Assembly: GCF_001612725.1 (NCBI RefSeq)
Contig: NZ_BDAZ01000021.1
Span: forward strand, 34,939 to 98,938
Length of the DNA stretch: 64,000 nt
Direction of reading: 5' to 3'
Source: Nocardia anaemiae NBRC 100462
GTDB lineage: Bacteria > Actinomycetota > Actinomycetes > Mycobacteriales > Mycobacteriaceae
Positions 26,875 through 35,935 of this stretch are shown in pieces (position 1 is the first letter of the stretch; each line of letters opens with the position of its first letter). The notes under the pieces are model-generated. The model saw only the letters and a list, made by a program, of their open reading frames with translations, had not been told where the DNA came from and ran no database searches. The translations under genes and the position numbers were made by a program.

Positions 26875-27826
26875 CTAACCAGGTTCGGGGACGCCGCCGG
26901 AATCACGATCCACCCGCTCGCCGGCCTCGAGGTACCTGCCGATCCCCTGCAGGTGCCGCAGCATCCGATGCTTGGCGAGAGACGCGTCCTTGGCGATGAT
27001 CGCGTCGACAATCCGGCCGTGTGCGTGCCGGACGGCCGACTGACGACCTTCCACCGCATCCTGCTCGACGGGTTTGATCTCGGGTGTCAACCGCGCCATG
27101 ACCTCGAGAAACACCCGCAGCGCCGGATTACCGGTCAGATCGGCGATCAGCAGATGCAGACTGTTGCTTCCCAGGTGCCCACCGGACTCCTGAAGATGCT
27201 CCTCCCGAGCAAGCGCCTCGCGCAACATGACAACGCCGTCTTCGTCTATCCGCTCGGCAGCGAGCTCGACGATTGTCAACTCCACGGCACGCCGAGCCTC
27301 GAAAATGTCCCGCGGGCAGGCCTCGTGAAATTGCAGATACATCGCCGCCGACCTGGCCACCGACGCAGCATGTCATGCGGTTCGGTGACCATCAGCCCCC
27401 GCCTGGTCCGCGCCGCATACGACCGATCTCGTCACGTTCCAAGAGCCGCACCGCTTCTCGGAACACCGCACGACTGACACCGAGCTCGGCCACCAACTCG
27501 GGCTCCGACCCGATAATCGCACCAACCGGGTAGCGAAGATCAGCGATCCGAGCAATCAGCTTCTTCGCGACCACCTCGGCAAGTTTGACTGCGGATTCAC
27601 CAGCATCCCGCCGCACGGCACCTGTCGGCAGAAGACCGTCGGCGAGCGCCTTCGCGCCATCCTCACACACTTGCGCCCCCGGATTCCGCAGATCGCCGCG
27701 GCGGTCGACACCCACCGATTCCGCGACACCGACAACGCCGACCAGCACCGCCCGCCCGGTGGACAACTCCCCCAGCTGGTCGGTGCGGGCCGGAACCAAT
27801 TCCTCGGAACAACCCGACACACACAT
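26875..27826 (-). pseudogene. GntR/FCD regulator, frameshifted twice
   Basis: The first part, in one frame from 27826, contains a winged helix (VVAKKLIARIADLRYPVGAI, then LGVSRAVFREAVRLLERDEI) and stops after RMRRGPGGG at 27392. The next ~12 codons (LMVTEPHDMLRR) lie in a second frame, and the FCD domain (ARSAAMYLQFHEACPRDIFE, then VVMLREALAREEHLQ and ITAK-like helices) in a third, ending at 26875. Two separate indels within about 50 bases are needed. A straight reading gives DNA-binding domain only. Residues before the winged helix are of unknown type. It faces an AGTGTACT operator at 27842, so it is a prime candidate for the lost or altered master regulator of the cluster. Confidence 0.75.
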
Positions 27827-27841
27827 CGATAACCATAATTT

Positions 27842-27849
27842 AGTGTACT
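27842..27849. promoter_or_regulatory. Regulon operator between GntR remnant and hotdog hydratase
   Basis: TTTAGTGTACTCTT at 27839-27852, with the palindromic core AGTGTACT. It sits in the divergent promoter, 16 bases from the GntR frame and 64 from the hydratase start. Confidence 0.6.
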
Positions 27850-27912
27850 CTTCCCTTGGTGCCGTGTCGGCGAGTTCGTAGCCCGGCCGAGTGAGATGCG
27901 ATTGGAGTAGGT

Positions 27913-29130
27913 ATGTCTGATGGTTTGATTCATGGTGATATCACCGAGGAATCCCTGGCCAAGATGCGAGCACGGATCGGGACCCCGAACCCCACCCTGC
28001 GTACCGGGTTCGTCGACTGGCCCTGGAACGAAACAGCCAGCATCGACTCCATCCGCCAATACACCCACGGATACGGCGACCTCAACCCCCTCTACACCAA
28101 CCCCGAATACGCCGCTGGCACCCGTTGGGGAACAGTCATCGCCCCACCTGGATACGAATGGACCATGGGCGTCGACCGATCCCCCACCGTCGGCGACGAA
28201 CTCCGCGAAGCCACCCGCGGAGCCCTACGCGGAGTCCACCTGTTCAACGCCGGCCACGAAGGCTGGTACTACCGGCCCATCACCCCCGGAACCCGCCTCT
28301 ACCGCAGCAGCGTCCTCGCCGACGTCCAAGTCAAAAAATCCGAATTCGCCGGCACCTCCGCCATCGCCACCAACGAACACCGCTGGTACGACGAGGACGG
28401 CACCACCTACGCTATCCGACGCCCCTGGTACATCCACGCCGAACGCAAAAAAGTCGACTCCGACAACAAATACGCCAAAGACCAACGCGCCCACTACACC
28501 GACGCCGAAATCGACGCGATCGACGCCGCCTACGACGCCGAATACATCCGCGGCGACGACACCCTCTACTACGAAGACGCTCAAATCGGCACGCAACTAC
28601 CACCCATGGTCAAAGGCCCTCTCACCATCACCGACCTCATGAACTTCTTCATGGGCGCCGGCTGGTACGGCTACGGCTTCCCCGCCCTGCGCCTCGCCCG
28701 CGAAAACCGACGCACCCTCCGAGGCTTCTACAGCCGCAACGACTTCAACTCCTGGGACGCCATCATGCGCATCCACTGGGAAGACCACACCGCCCGCGAC
28801 ATCGGAGTCCCCGCCGCGTACGACATCGGCCCCATCCGCTGGACCTGGCTCACCCACTACTGCACCAACTACGCCGGCAACAACGGCTGGGTCTTCAACG
28901 TCCGCGCCGAATTCCGCCGCTTCAACTACATCGGCGACACCACCTGGATCACCGGCCACATCACCGGCAAACGCATCGACCCACAACACGGCCCCCTCAT
29001 CGAACTCCAACTCACCGGCACCAACCAACGCCAACAACAAAACATCCGAGGCACCGCCACCATCCTCCTCCCCTCCCACCAACACGGGCCCGTCCAACTC
29101 CCCACCCACCAACCACAGAAGACCCACTGA
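27913..29130 (+). CDS. MaoC-type / FAS1-like double hotdog acyl-CoA hydratase
   Basis: 405 residues, predicted acyl dehydratase or hydratase with two hotdog domains. The N-terminal half carries ETASIDSIRQYTHGYGDLNP and a hydratase-like AGTRWGTVIAPPGY; the C-terminal half has TDLMNFFMGAG and PIRWTWLTHYCTNYAGNNGW. A histidine-containing substrate loop is visible in each half but not the exact MaoC motif. The coding strand from about 28200 is striking: third positions are almost always C or A and G is rare, unlike all neighbours, and this leaves other frames open for over 1 kb. ATG 27913 follows GGAGTAGGT. Confidence 0.8.
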   Translation: MSDGLIHGDITEESLAKMRARIGTPNPTLRTGFVDWPWNETASIDSIRQYTHGYGDLNPLYTNPEYAAGTRWGTVIAPPGYEWTMGVDRSPTVGDELREATRGALRGVHLFNAGHEGWYYRPITPGTRLYRSSVLADVQVKKSEFAGTSAIATNEHRWYDEDGTTYAIRRPWYIHAERKKVDSDNKYAKDQRAHYTDAEIDAIDAAYDAEYIRGDDTLYYEDAQIGTQLPPMVKGPLTITDLMNFFMGAGWYGYGFPALRLARENRRTLRGFYSRNDFNSWDAIMRIHWEDHTARDIGVPAAYDIGPIRWTWLTHYCTNYAGNNGWVFNVRAEFRRFNYIGDTTWITGHITGKRIDPQHGPLIELQLTGTNQRQQQNIRGTATILLPSHQHGPVQLPTHQPQKTH

Positions 29131-29683
29131 ACCACCGACTTGTTCGGGATGGTGGTACTGCATTCGCGGCATCACCATCTCGCCTACTCACCCGGAACCT
29201 CGACCCGAGTCGCAGACGGACACGCCATCCGCTCCTCGGACTTCAAAGATGTTTCGTCAGAACGACTCTCGCGCCTCGATACGTTGTTCTATCTCAGCTA
29301 TTCCGCGCAGGATCATCGCGCTGACAGCATCCGCTTCGGCTGCGCCGGCGGCCGTCTGCGCGCGTGCACGGTTGGTTGGCGTGAGTTCCGGCGCTGTGGC
29401 CACCACTGGGCCTTGCGATCAACTCGGGTTGCCGGGCGAGCAGCCGCTCGCTGACGACGGCGGATCGGATTGAAGCCCCAGACAGCAGCCAACTCTTTTC
29501 CAAGCAACTCCGCAGCAATACAGTATGCTGTTCACTTCGCCTTCCGTGAAGGCGCTTCATCAAAATGCTCGATTTACTCTGACAATTGTTCAAACCTCCT
29601 CCGAGCCCACATAGTACAGGCTACTCTTTTACCCAGCCGCTCCGATTCAGCGGCCGCCGCCAAACGATGAAGTGGGAGGTCTG
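29131..29683. other. Intergenic region with a regulon-like site
   Basis: About 550 bases with no supported gene. The right part contains AGTACAGGCTACT at 29613-29625, an AGTA-N5-TACT arrangement like that at 58032, followed by CTTTT. A palindromic CAGTATGCTG lies at 29521-29530. Confidence 0.5.
29613..29625 (+). promoter_or_regulatory. Spaced regulon-like operator before the LLM operon
   Basis: AGTA-CAGGC-TACT with following CTTTT, 59 bases before the LLM oxidoreductase start. The arms match the AGTRYACT core but are separated by 5 bases. Confidence 0.35.
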
Positions 29684-30685
29684 GTGGGCGTCACGACATG
29701 GGGATTCAGCGTTCCCTTTCAAGGGCTGACGTTGCCCGAACACACCGATTTCTGGTCGGAACTGGCCGACCACGGGTACGGCAGTGTTTGGACCTCAGAG
29801 TCCGCGAGTACGGACGCAATCACCCCGCTGGGACTGGCCGCAGCCGAACCCCGCCTGGACCTCGGATGCGCGGTGGTCTCGACGTTCACCCGCGCGCCGT
29901 CGGTACTTGCCGTCACCGCGGCCACCCTCGCACGGGTCGCCCCTGGGCGCGTGCGATTCGGACTGGGGGCGTCGTCCCCGAACATCGTCTCCGGCTGGAA
30001 CGGAATCGCGTTCGACCAGCCCTATTCAAAGACCCGCGATGTACTGCGATTTCTCCGGCAAGCGCTGGCAGGAGAACGTGTGCGGGACCACTTCGACACG
30101 TTCAGTTCGAACGGGTTCCGGCTCGTCGACCCGCCGAGTCAGCCACCAGAGTTGTTGCTTGCCGCGCTCAGGCCGCGCATGCTGGCCCTGGCAGGAGACG
30201 AAGCGGACGGCGTCATCCTCAACTGGGTGAGCGCGAGCGACGTGCGGCGACTGGTCGACGAGGTCCGCTCACGCAATCCGAAGGCCCGGATTGTCGATCG
30301 CATAATGGTCTGTCCCACAGAAGATTTCAACTTGGTACACAAGACGCTGGCGCCTATCGTGGCGGCCTATCTCTCCACTCCGGTGTATCGAAAGTTCTAC
30401 GAATGGCTCGGTCACGCCTCGTGGGTGGATCCGGTCGCGAGCGCGTGGGAACAAGGCGAGCGGTCGGCAGCGATCGCCGCCGTTCCTGACGAGCTGATCG
30501 ACGCGGTGTGCGTCTGGGGCACTCCTGAGCGCTGCCGATCCGGGCTGTCGGCCTACGCGGATGCGGGTGTCACAGACCCGGTACTGGCACTGGTCAGCTC
30601 CACTCCGGTCGACAGAAGCACCGTGGCAAAGCTATTGCCAGGCGATCTCGATCGCCAAACCCATGCGGGAAAGGACAACAGGTAG
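29684..30685 (+). CDS. LLM-class (luciferase-like) flavin or F420 oxidoreductase
   Basis: 333 residues with a TIM-barrel luciferase-like pattern: WGFSVPFQGLTLPEHTDFWS at the N-terminus, GYGSVWTSES, APGRVRFGLGASSPNIVSGW and a C-terminal GTPERCRSGLSAYADAGVTD. This last segment is typical of F420-dependent members of actinobacteria. GTG 29684 was chosen because GGGAGG ends 4 bases before it; GTG 29672 lies inside that ribosome site. The stop abuts the next ATG directly, so it is the first gene of the ACAD-kinase-SDR operon. A reduction or oxidative step on the same acyl chain is likely. Confidence 0.88.
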   Translation: MGVTTWGFSVPFQGLTLPEHTDFWSELADHGYGSVWTSESASTDAITPLGLAAAEPRLDLGCAVVSTFTRAPSVLAVTAATLARVAPGRVRFGLGASSPNIVSGWNGIAFDQPYSKTRDVLRFLRQALAGERVRDHFDTFSSNGFRLVDPPSQPPELLLAALRPRMLALAGDEADGVILNWVSASDVRRLVDEVRSRNPKARIVDRIMVCPTEDFNLVHKTLAPIVAAYLSTPVYRKFYEWLGHASWVDPVASAWEQGERSAAIAAVPDELIDAVCVWGTPERCRSGLSAYADAGVTDPVLALVSSTPVDRSTVAKLLPGDLDRQTHAGKDNR

Positions 30686-31879
30686 ATGGCATACGTGGTA
30701 CCCGAACGGATACGTCCACTGCGCGAACAGGTTCGACGATTCGTCGACGATCGGATCATCCCGCACGAGCGGCTCCTGCTGCGTGGCGGCGACGAAGCGG
30801 ACGCGTTACGCACCAAGCTGATTACCGAGGCCAAGTCCGAGGGTCTCTGGGCAATGGGTCATCCCGCCGAAATCGGCGGGCGCGGTCTGCCCTGGCTCGA
30901 CTACGCCTACGTCAATGAAGTCATCGGCCGGTCCGATCCGGCGATGCACATATTCGGTTCCTATTCTGTGCAGACGTGTCTGATGCTGGACAAGGCCGTC
31001 ACCGACAGTCAGCGCTCGCAGATTCTGCTGCCGGCGGTGCAGGGCGAGTTCCATGTCGCGTTCGCGGTGACCGAACCAGGTGCAGCCAGCTCCGATCCCA
31101 CGACCATCACCACCACTGCCCGCCTCGAAGGTGACGAATGGGTCATCAACGGCCGCAAGTGGTACACGAGCGCGGCGCGCACGTCCGACTGGATTTGCGT
31201 CATGTGCCGCACGGAATCCGACGACGCGCCACGACACGAGCGGTTCTCGATGATCCTGGTACCGAGTTCGGCGCCTGGCTACACAATCGAACGTGACGTC
31301 TTCGTCATGGGCCTGAACTCCAATCATCCCGAATGCAGCTACACCGATGTGCGAGTCCCGCGGGAAAACCTGCTCGGTGAACGCGGACAAGGCTTCTCGC
31401 TGTTCCAGACCCGGCTCGGGCCGGCGCGCCTGACGAACTGCATGCGCTGGCTGGGTCAGGCGCAGCGCGCGTTCGACCTCATGTGCGATCGCATCAACAC
31501 CCGGCAGGTTCGAGGTGGTGTTCTCGCTGACAAGCAACTCATGCAGCACTACGTCTACCAGTCCTACACCGACATCCACACCGCGCGGATGATGGTGCTC
31601 GACGCAGCCGAGAAGATGGATGCGGGCCAGCAAGCCCGCGTCGAGATCAGTGCGGTGAAGACATACGCCGCGAACATGCTGCAGCGGGTCCTCGATCGAG
31701 CGGTACAGGTGCACGGTGCACTGGGGGTCTGCGACGACACCCCGCTCGAGCAGATGTACCGGATGGCACGCATCTACCGGATCGTCGACGGTCCGGACGA
31801 GGTGCACATCGAGCGAGTGGGCAAGACCATCTTGAAGCAGTACGCGGAAGGCCGCGGTTGGGACTTCGCGACGAAATGA
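30686..31879 (+). CDS. Acyl-CoA dehydrogenase, ACAD10/11 (LvaC)-like
   Basis: 397 residues. FAD- and substrate-binding motifs are AFAVTEPGAASSDPTTI and INGRKWYTSAARTSDW; the late segment reads RIYRIVDGPDEVHIERVGK. The DGPDEVH motif, instead of EGTxEI, is typical of ACAD10/11-type enzymes. The gene starts at the base after the LLM stop and its stop overlaps the kinase-like gene by ATGA. In human ACAD10/11 a kinase domain is fused to such a dehydrogenase; here they are adjacent and coupled. Predicted to act on 4-phosphorylated or 4-hydroxy acyl-CoA as in the Lva pathway; this is inference from gene pairing. Confidence 0.92.
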   Translation: MAYVVPERIRPLREQVRRFVDDRIIPHERLLLRGGDEADALRTKLITEAKSEGLWAMGHPAEIGGRGLPWLDYAYVNEVIGRSDPAMHIFGSYSVQTCLMLDKAVTDSQRSQILLPAVQGEFHVAFAVTEPGAASSDPTTITTTARLEGDEWVINGRKWYTSAARTSDWICVMCRTESDDAPRHERFSMILVPSSAPGYTIERDVFVMGLNSNHPECSYTDVRVPRENLLGERGQGFSLFQTRLGPARLTNCMRWLGQAQRAFDLMCDRINTRQVRGGVLADKQLMQHYVYQSYTDIHTARMMVLDAAEKMDAGQQARVEISAVKTYAANMLQRVLDRAVQVHGALGVCDDTPLEQMYRMARIYRIVDGPDEVHIERVGKTILKQYAEGRGWDFATK

Positions 31880-32922
31880 CGGCCGAAGCGAATTCGCGAA
31901 ACGACGAGAACCGCAGGACGGCAGTAGATCTCGCTGAGCTGACGGACCGAATTGACGCGGCGGCCGCACAGTCAGGGGCCGGGCGTCTGACACATCTCGA
32001 GCGAATGGCCGGAGGAGCATCGGGACTGACGTACCGGGCAACTCTGACCGGACCGGCCGGAACTACGGTCGTGATCGTCAAGGTCGCCCCACCTGGTCTG
32101 GCCCCCACCAAGAATCGCGATGTGCTGCGGCAGGCGCGTGCGATCTCCGGACTGGCGACGATTCCCGAGGTACGCGTGCCGCGTGTTCTGTTCGTCCACG
32201 AAGGCGAACCACCAAGTGTGCCACCGCTGTTCGCGATGTCGTTCGAACCGGGAGAGTGTCTGGAGCCGATCTTCGGATACGGCCCGCTGCCCTCGCCGAC
32301 CGAGGTGTGCAACCGGGTTATGGCGGCTGCGCGGATGCTCGGCGCCCTGCACCGTGTGAGCCCGAATGAAATCGGCCTGGGAGACGAGTCGGTCATCGCA
32401 CTGACCGCGGAGATCGACAAGTGGGTGGGCGCATTCAGCACCGTCCCCGAGGAATTTCGCGGCAGGGCGGACGAGGCGGCTGCGCTACTGCGGGCTGACG
32501 TACCTGAGCAATCCCGCACATCGCTGGTGCACGGCGATTACCGTCTCGGCAATATGCTGTGCCAGGGCGGCGAGGTCAACGCGATCGTCGACTGGGAGCT
32601 GTGGGCCATGTCCGACCCACGCCTGGATCTGGGCTGGTTCCTCCTGCACCATGACACCGCGGGCAACCCTCATCAGCAATGCACGGCGCCCGGGATGCCG
32701 TCGGTCGACCGCATCGTGGCCACGTATGAGGAGTCCTCCCGCACGACGGTGACGGACCTGGCGTGGTTCGCCGCGCTGGTCCGGTTCAAACAGGCCTCCG
32801 CGGGTGCGCTGCTGCTCAAACGAAAGCCGCTGCGCCCAGACAGCGACGAATTGCGCGTGCAGGCGCAACGACTGCGTACCGAAGTCGACCAGTCGATTTC
32901 GATGCTGTCCTCTGCTCGATGA
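31876..32922 (+). CDS. APH-family kinase (LvaA / ACAD10-11 kinase-like)
   Basis: 348 residues with the aminoglycoside-phosphotransferase fold. The nucleotide lobe contains MAGGASGLTYRATL and VVIVKVAPPG; the catalytic loop is LVHGDYRLGNMLCQ and the metal-binding segment AIVDWELWAMSDPRLDLGW. These match the kinase half of ACAD10/11 and bacterial LvaA more than antibiotic-resistance enzymes. It is translationally coupled to the ACAD (ATGA) and followed 10 bases later by an SDR. It is not called a resistance gene for that reason. Confidence 0.88.
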   Translation: MTAEANSRNDENRRTAVDLAELTDRIDAAAAQSGAGRLTHLERMAGGASGLTYRATLTGPAGTTVVIVKVAPPGLAPTKNRDVLRQARAISGLATIPEVRVPRVLFVHEGEPPSVPPLFAMSFEPGECLEPIFGYGPLPSPTEVCNRVMAAARMLGALHRVSPNEIGLGDESVIALTAEIDKWVGAFSTVPEEFRGRADEAAALLRADVPEQSRTSLVHGDYRLGNMLCQGGEVNAIVDWELWAMSDPRLDLGWFLLHHDTAGNPHQQCTAPGMPSVDRIVATYEESSRTTVTDLAWFAALVRFKQASAGALLLKRKPLRPDSDELRVQAQRLRTEVDQSISMLSSAR

Positions 32923-32932
32923 AGGAGTGATT

Positions 32933-33721
32933 ATGGAGCGGGTCCTCGTCACAGGTTGCTCGACCGGCATCGGCCGAGAGGTGGCAATAGAGTTGACACG
33001 CAAGGGATATGAGGTGGTGGCGACCGCCCGCGACAAGGCACAACTGGCCGATCTCGATGTCGCGCAACGGCTCTGCCTGGACGTGACCGACGATGCGTCA
33101 GTGGCCGCAGCGGTCGAAGCGGCCGGACCGATCGATGTTCTGATCAACAACGCGGGAATCAGCGTATGGGGGCCGATCGAGACCACACCACTCGATGCGG
33201 TGCAGTCGATCTTCGAGACGAATGTGCTGGGCGTGGTGCGCGTGACTCAGGCGTTCCTGCCGGCGATGCGCGAACGCGGCCGGGGCGCCGTGGTCAATAT
33301 GTCGTCGGCCGCAGGGCGCACCCGCGCCCGGCCGATACTCGGCTGGTACTCCGCGACCAAACATGCTCTGGAGGTGCTGACCGAGGTATTGCGTTGGGAG
33401 GTAGGACATCTCGGAATCCGAGTGATCCTCATCGAACCCGGGGCGGTCGAGTCCAACTTCCCGCAGAACCGGAAGGTCGCCGGTCTGGACCGGCCGCCCT
33501 ACGACGAGATCGGCCGTCGTTTCATGGCCACGGTCGCGGCACAGCGAACGACGCCCTACCCCGCCTCAGAGGTGGCGGCGGTAGTGGTCCAGGCGCTGGC
33601 CGAGGAGACTCCCCGGCTCCGGTGGTACGGCAGCCCGGATGCCGAAGAGCTCATCGAGAAGAGTCTGTCCGCCACCGACGAAGAGACCGAGCGCGCCATG
33701 CGTTCGATGTTGAATTCGTAG
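32933..33721 (+). CDS. Short-chain dehydrogenase/reductase
   Basis: 262 residues. The cofactor motif is TGCSTGIG, then NNAGIS, Ser in NMSSAAG and YSATK. AAGGAG precedes ATG 32933; the open frame from 32804 overlaps the kinase gene. In the LvaABCD-type module an SDR interconverts 4-oxo and 4-hydroxy acyl-CoA, and this gene holds that position. The C-terminal extension (YGSPDAEELIEKSLSATDEE) is typical of classical SDRs that act on bulky lipids. Confidence 0.9.
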   Translation: MERVLVTGCSTGIGREVAIELTRKGYEVVATARDKAQLADLDVAQRLCLDVTDDASVAAAVEAAGPIDVLINNAGISVWGPIETTPLDAVQSIFETNVLGVVRVTQAFLPAMRERGRGAVVNMSSAAGRTRARPILGWYSATKHALEVLTEVLRWEVGHLGIRVILIEPGAVESNFPQNRKVAGLDRPPYDEIGRRFMATVAAQRTTPYPASEVAAVVVQALAEETPRLRWYGSPDAEELIEKSLSATDEETERAMRSMLNS

Positions 33722-33799
33722 CCATGGACCAGGACATCCACTGCGGTGCAAGTGAATTCACCGACCGGCCACGGTTCGAATGTCGACAGGAGAGAAGTT

Positions 33800-34654
33800 G
33801 TGACGATGGATCCGGATACGGTGCTCGCCACGCAGCCGATCAAGCGGCCTACGGAGTGGAAACCAGAGGAGGTGATCCTCTACCACCTTGGCCTGGGCGC
33901 AGGCGCACACCCGGTCGACGCTGAGCATTTGCGGTACGTCTTCGAAGCGGACCTGAAGGTACTGCCCACCTTCGGGGTGATCACCGCGCAGCCGGTGGCG
34001 AGAGAGCTGCTCACCGCACCCGGAATAGTGTTCGACCCTACGCTCATGCTGCACGGTGAACAGGAACTCGTGGTCCATCGTCAACTGCCGGCGCTCGGCG
34101 CGGGCACCACGAGCACCGGTCGCATCGTCGGCCTGTACGACAAGGGCAAGGCTGCGGTTCTGGTGACCGAGGTGGTGCTGGCCGACGGCGGCGTGCCGTT
34201 GTGTACCAACCGATTCAGCAGCTTTCTGCGAGGTGCGGGCGGATTCGGTGGCGATCCGGGACCGGCGACGAGCAAGAGGACACCCGCCCGGGCCCCGGAT
34301 GCCGTGTATGAATTGCGGACGCTTCCACAGCAGGCCGCTCTCTACCGGCTCACCGGCGATCACAATCCACTGCATATAGATCCCGAGTTCGCTGAACGAG
34401 CGGGATTCCAGCGCCCCATCACACACGGCCTGTGCACATGGGGCATGGCGTGCAAACTGGTGGTGGACGAGATCCTCGGCGGCGAGACCACCGCAGTTGG
34501 TTCGTGGGGCGGGCGCTTCTCCGGCGTGGTCTACCCCGGGGAGACTCTCATCGTGTCGACATGGCAGGACGCCGATCGGATCGCAGTCGAGGTGTCGAGC
34601 AAAGAGCGCGCCGAACCGGTGCTCAGCAACGGATCATTGACCATTCGCCAGTGA
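33800..34654 (+). CDS. MaoC-family enoyl-CoA hydratase (hydratase 2 type)
   Basis: 284 residues with two hotdog domains. The C-terminal domain carries the full hydratase-2 motif: YRLTGDHNPLHIDPEFAERA followed by GFQRPITHGLCTWG. The N-terminal half is the non-catalytic hotdog seen in HsdH/MFE-2-like proteins. This predicts (R)-specific hydration of a 2-enoyl-CoA, often with branched or steroid-derived chains. GTG 33800 follows AGGAGAG; ATG 33806 is also possible. It ends just before a strong hairpin shared with the convergent racemase gene. Confidence 0.92.
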   Translation: MTMDPDTVLATQPIKRPTEWKPEEVILYHLGLGAGAHPVDAEHLRYVFEADLKVLPTFGVITAQPVARELLTAPGIVFDPTLMLHGEQELVVHRQLPALGAGTTSTGRIVGLYDKGKAAVLVTEVVLADGGVPLCTNRFSSFLRGAGGFGGDPGPATSKRTPARAPDAVYELRTLPQQAALYRLTGDHNPLHIDPEFAERAGFQRPITHGLCTWGMACKLVVDEILGGETTAVGSWGGRFSGVVYPGETLIVSTWQDADRIAVEVSSKERAEPVLSNGSLTIRQ

Positions 34655-34659
34655 CGGAA

Positions 34660-34691
34660 CGTGGCCCGAGCATTGTTTGCCTCGGGCCACG
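34660..34691. terminator. Bidirectional hairpin terminator
   Basis: Perfect 11-base stem (CGTGGCCCGAG) around a 10-base loop, between convergent stops at 34654 and 34701. Confidence 0.8.
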
Positions 34692-34700
34692 CTCTGTGTC

Positions 34701-35849
34701 CTACTCCGCCTCCAGCGCAGTACCGTTCGCGATCAACGCGTCGACCCGATCCGGCGCGATCCCCCAGGCGAGCAGACCCGCGCGTGTGTTCTCTCCTGGT
34801 AACGCCGGCGCCGCACCGATCGTGGCCGGGGTGGCGCTGAATTTGGGCGCGGGTGCGGGCTGGACGACGCCGTCCACATCGACGAATGTGCCACGTGACC
34901 GCATATGCGGATCGGTGATGGCCTCATCGATGTCCAGCACGGGAGCCACGCAGGCATCCACGCCGTCGAACACCGCCATCCACTCGTCACGTGTGCGAGT
35001 CCGGAAGACCTCGGCGAACCGCTTCTTCAAGGCAGGCCACCGGTCTCGATCGTTTTGCTGGTCGAGCAGCGCCTGATCCGCGATCCCCATCCCCTCGACC
35101 AGGATCGCGAAGAATTTCGGCTCGATAGCGCCCACGCTCAGGTAGCGCCCATCGGCGGTCTCGTAGACCTCGTAGAACGGCGCGCCGGTGTCGAGAAGGT
35201 TTTCGCCACGACCTCGCCACTGTCCCATCGCGCGCAGCGTGTGCACCACGGTCGCCAGCCAGGCGGCCGCATCCACCATCGCGACATCGACCACCTGCCC
35301 TGTGCCGGTTGCCCGTGCGTGCATGATTCCGGACAGGATGGAGACCGCACACATCATCGCGCCACCGCCGAAGTCACCGACCAGATTCATCGGCGGCACT
35401 GGGCGTTCCCCGGCGCGACCGAACAGGCCGAGTACCCCAGCCCGCGCGATGTAGTTGATGTCGTGCCCCGCGCGCGGAGCCATCGGCCCGGTCTGGCCCC
35501 ATCCGGTCATACGCGCGAAGACCAGCCCCGGATTACGCGCGAGGCACTGCTCAGGGCCCACACCCAGGCGCTCGGCTACGCCGGGACGGAATGGGTCGAT
35601 GAGAGCATCCGCCTGTGCGACCAGGTCGAGAACCAGCTCGGCACCGTCGGGTGAGCTCAGATCCACACCGACCGATGGGCGACCGCGGTTCATCAGATCG
35701 GCCCGCGCGTCGGCCGCGGACCTCGGCTTTCGCCCGGGACGCTCGATCCGCAGAACGTCGGCGCCGAGGTCGGCCAGCACCATGCCGCAGAAGGGGCCTG
35801 GCCCGGTCCCGACGAGCTCGACGACGCGGACGGTGGACAGCGGTCCCAT
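34701..35849 (-). CDS. Alpha-methylacyl-CoA racemase
   Basis: 382 residues of family III fold, racemase branch. The opening GTGPGPFCGMVLADLGADV and NRGRPSVGVDLSS are characteristic, and the racemase catalytic residues appear: His in RAGHDINYIA, Asp in VGDFGGGAM and Glu in GAIEPKFF. It interconverts (R)- and (S)-2-methylacyl-CoA, needed before dehydrogenation of a methyl-branched chain. ATG 35849 has AGGAG 5 bases upstream. It is followed by nothing on its strand until the convergent hairpin and is preceded by an acyl-CoA ligase gene, forming a two-gene unit. Confidence 0.92.
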   Translation of the reverse strand: MGPLSTVRVVELVGTGPGPFCGMVLADLGADVLRIERPGRKPRSAADARADLMNRGRPSVGVDLSSPDGAELVLDLVAQADALIDPFRPGVAERLGVGPEQCLARNPGLVFARMTGWGQTGPMAPRAGHDINYIARAGVLGLFGRAGERPVPPMNLVGDFGGGAMMCAVSILSGIMHARATGTGQVVDVAMVDAAAWLATVVHTLRAMGQWRGRGENLLDTGAPFYEVYETADGRYLSVGAIEPKFFAILVEGMGIADQALLDQQNDRDRWPALKKRFAEVFRTRTRDEWMAVFDGVDACVAPVLDIDEAITDPHMRSRGTFVDVDGVVQPAPAPKFSATPATIGAAPALPGENTRAGLLAWGIAPDRVDALIANGTALEAE

Positions 35850-35935
35850 GGGCACTCCTATTGTGTTGGTTCAGAACTGGTGGTGTGTCGGCGTCGGACG
35901 CGCGGACTCCGACGAGCGGTGAGCTTCGCGCGGCG

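Noticed and set aside
28125..29324. A 399-codon open frame overlapping the hotdog hydratase
   Set aside because: It is an Arg/His/Pro-rich shadow caused by the C- and A-rich third positions of the real gene; no family similarity.
31876..32922. Aminoglycoside-resistance phosphotransferase
   Set aside because: The fold is the same, but coupling to an ACAD and SDR and the ACAD10/11-like motifs favour an acyl-CoA kinase role.
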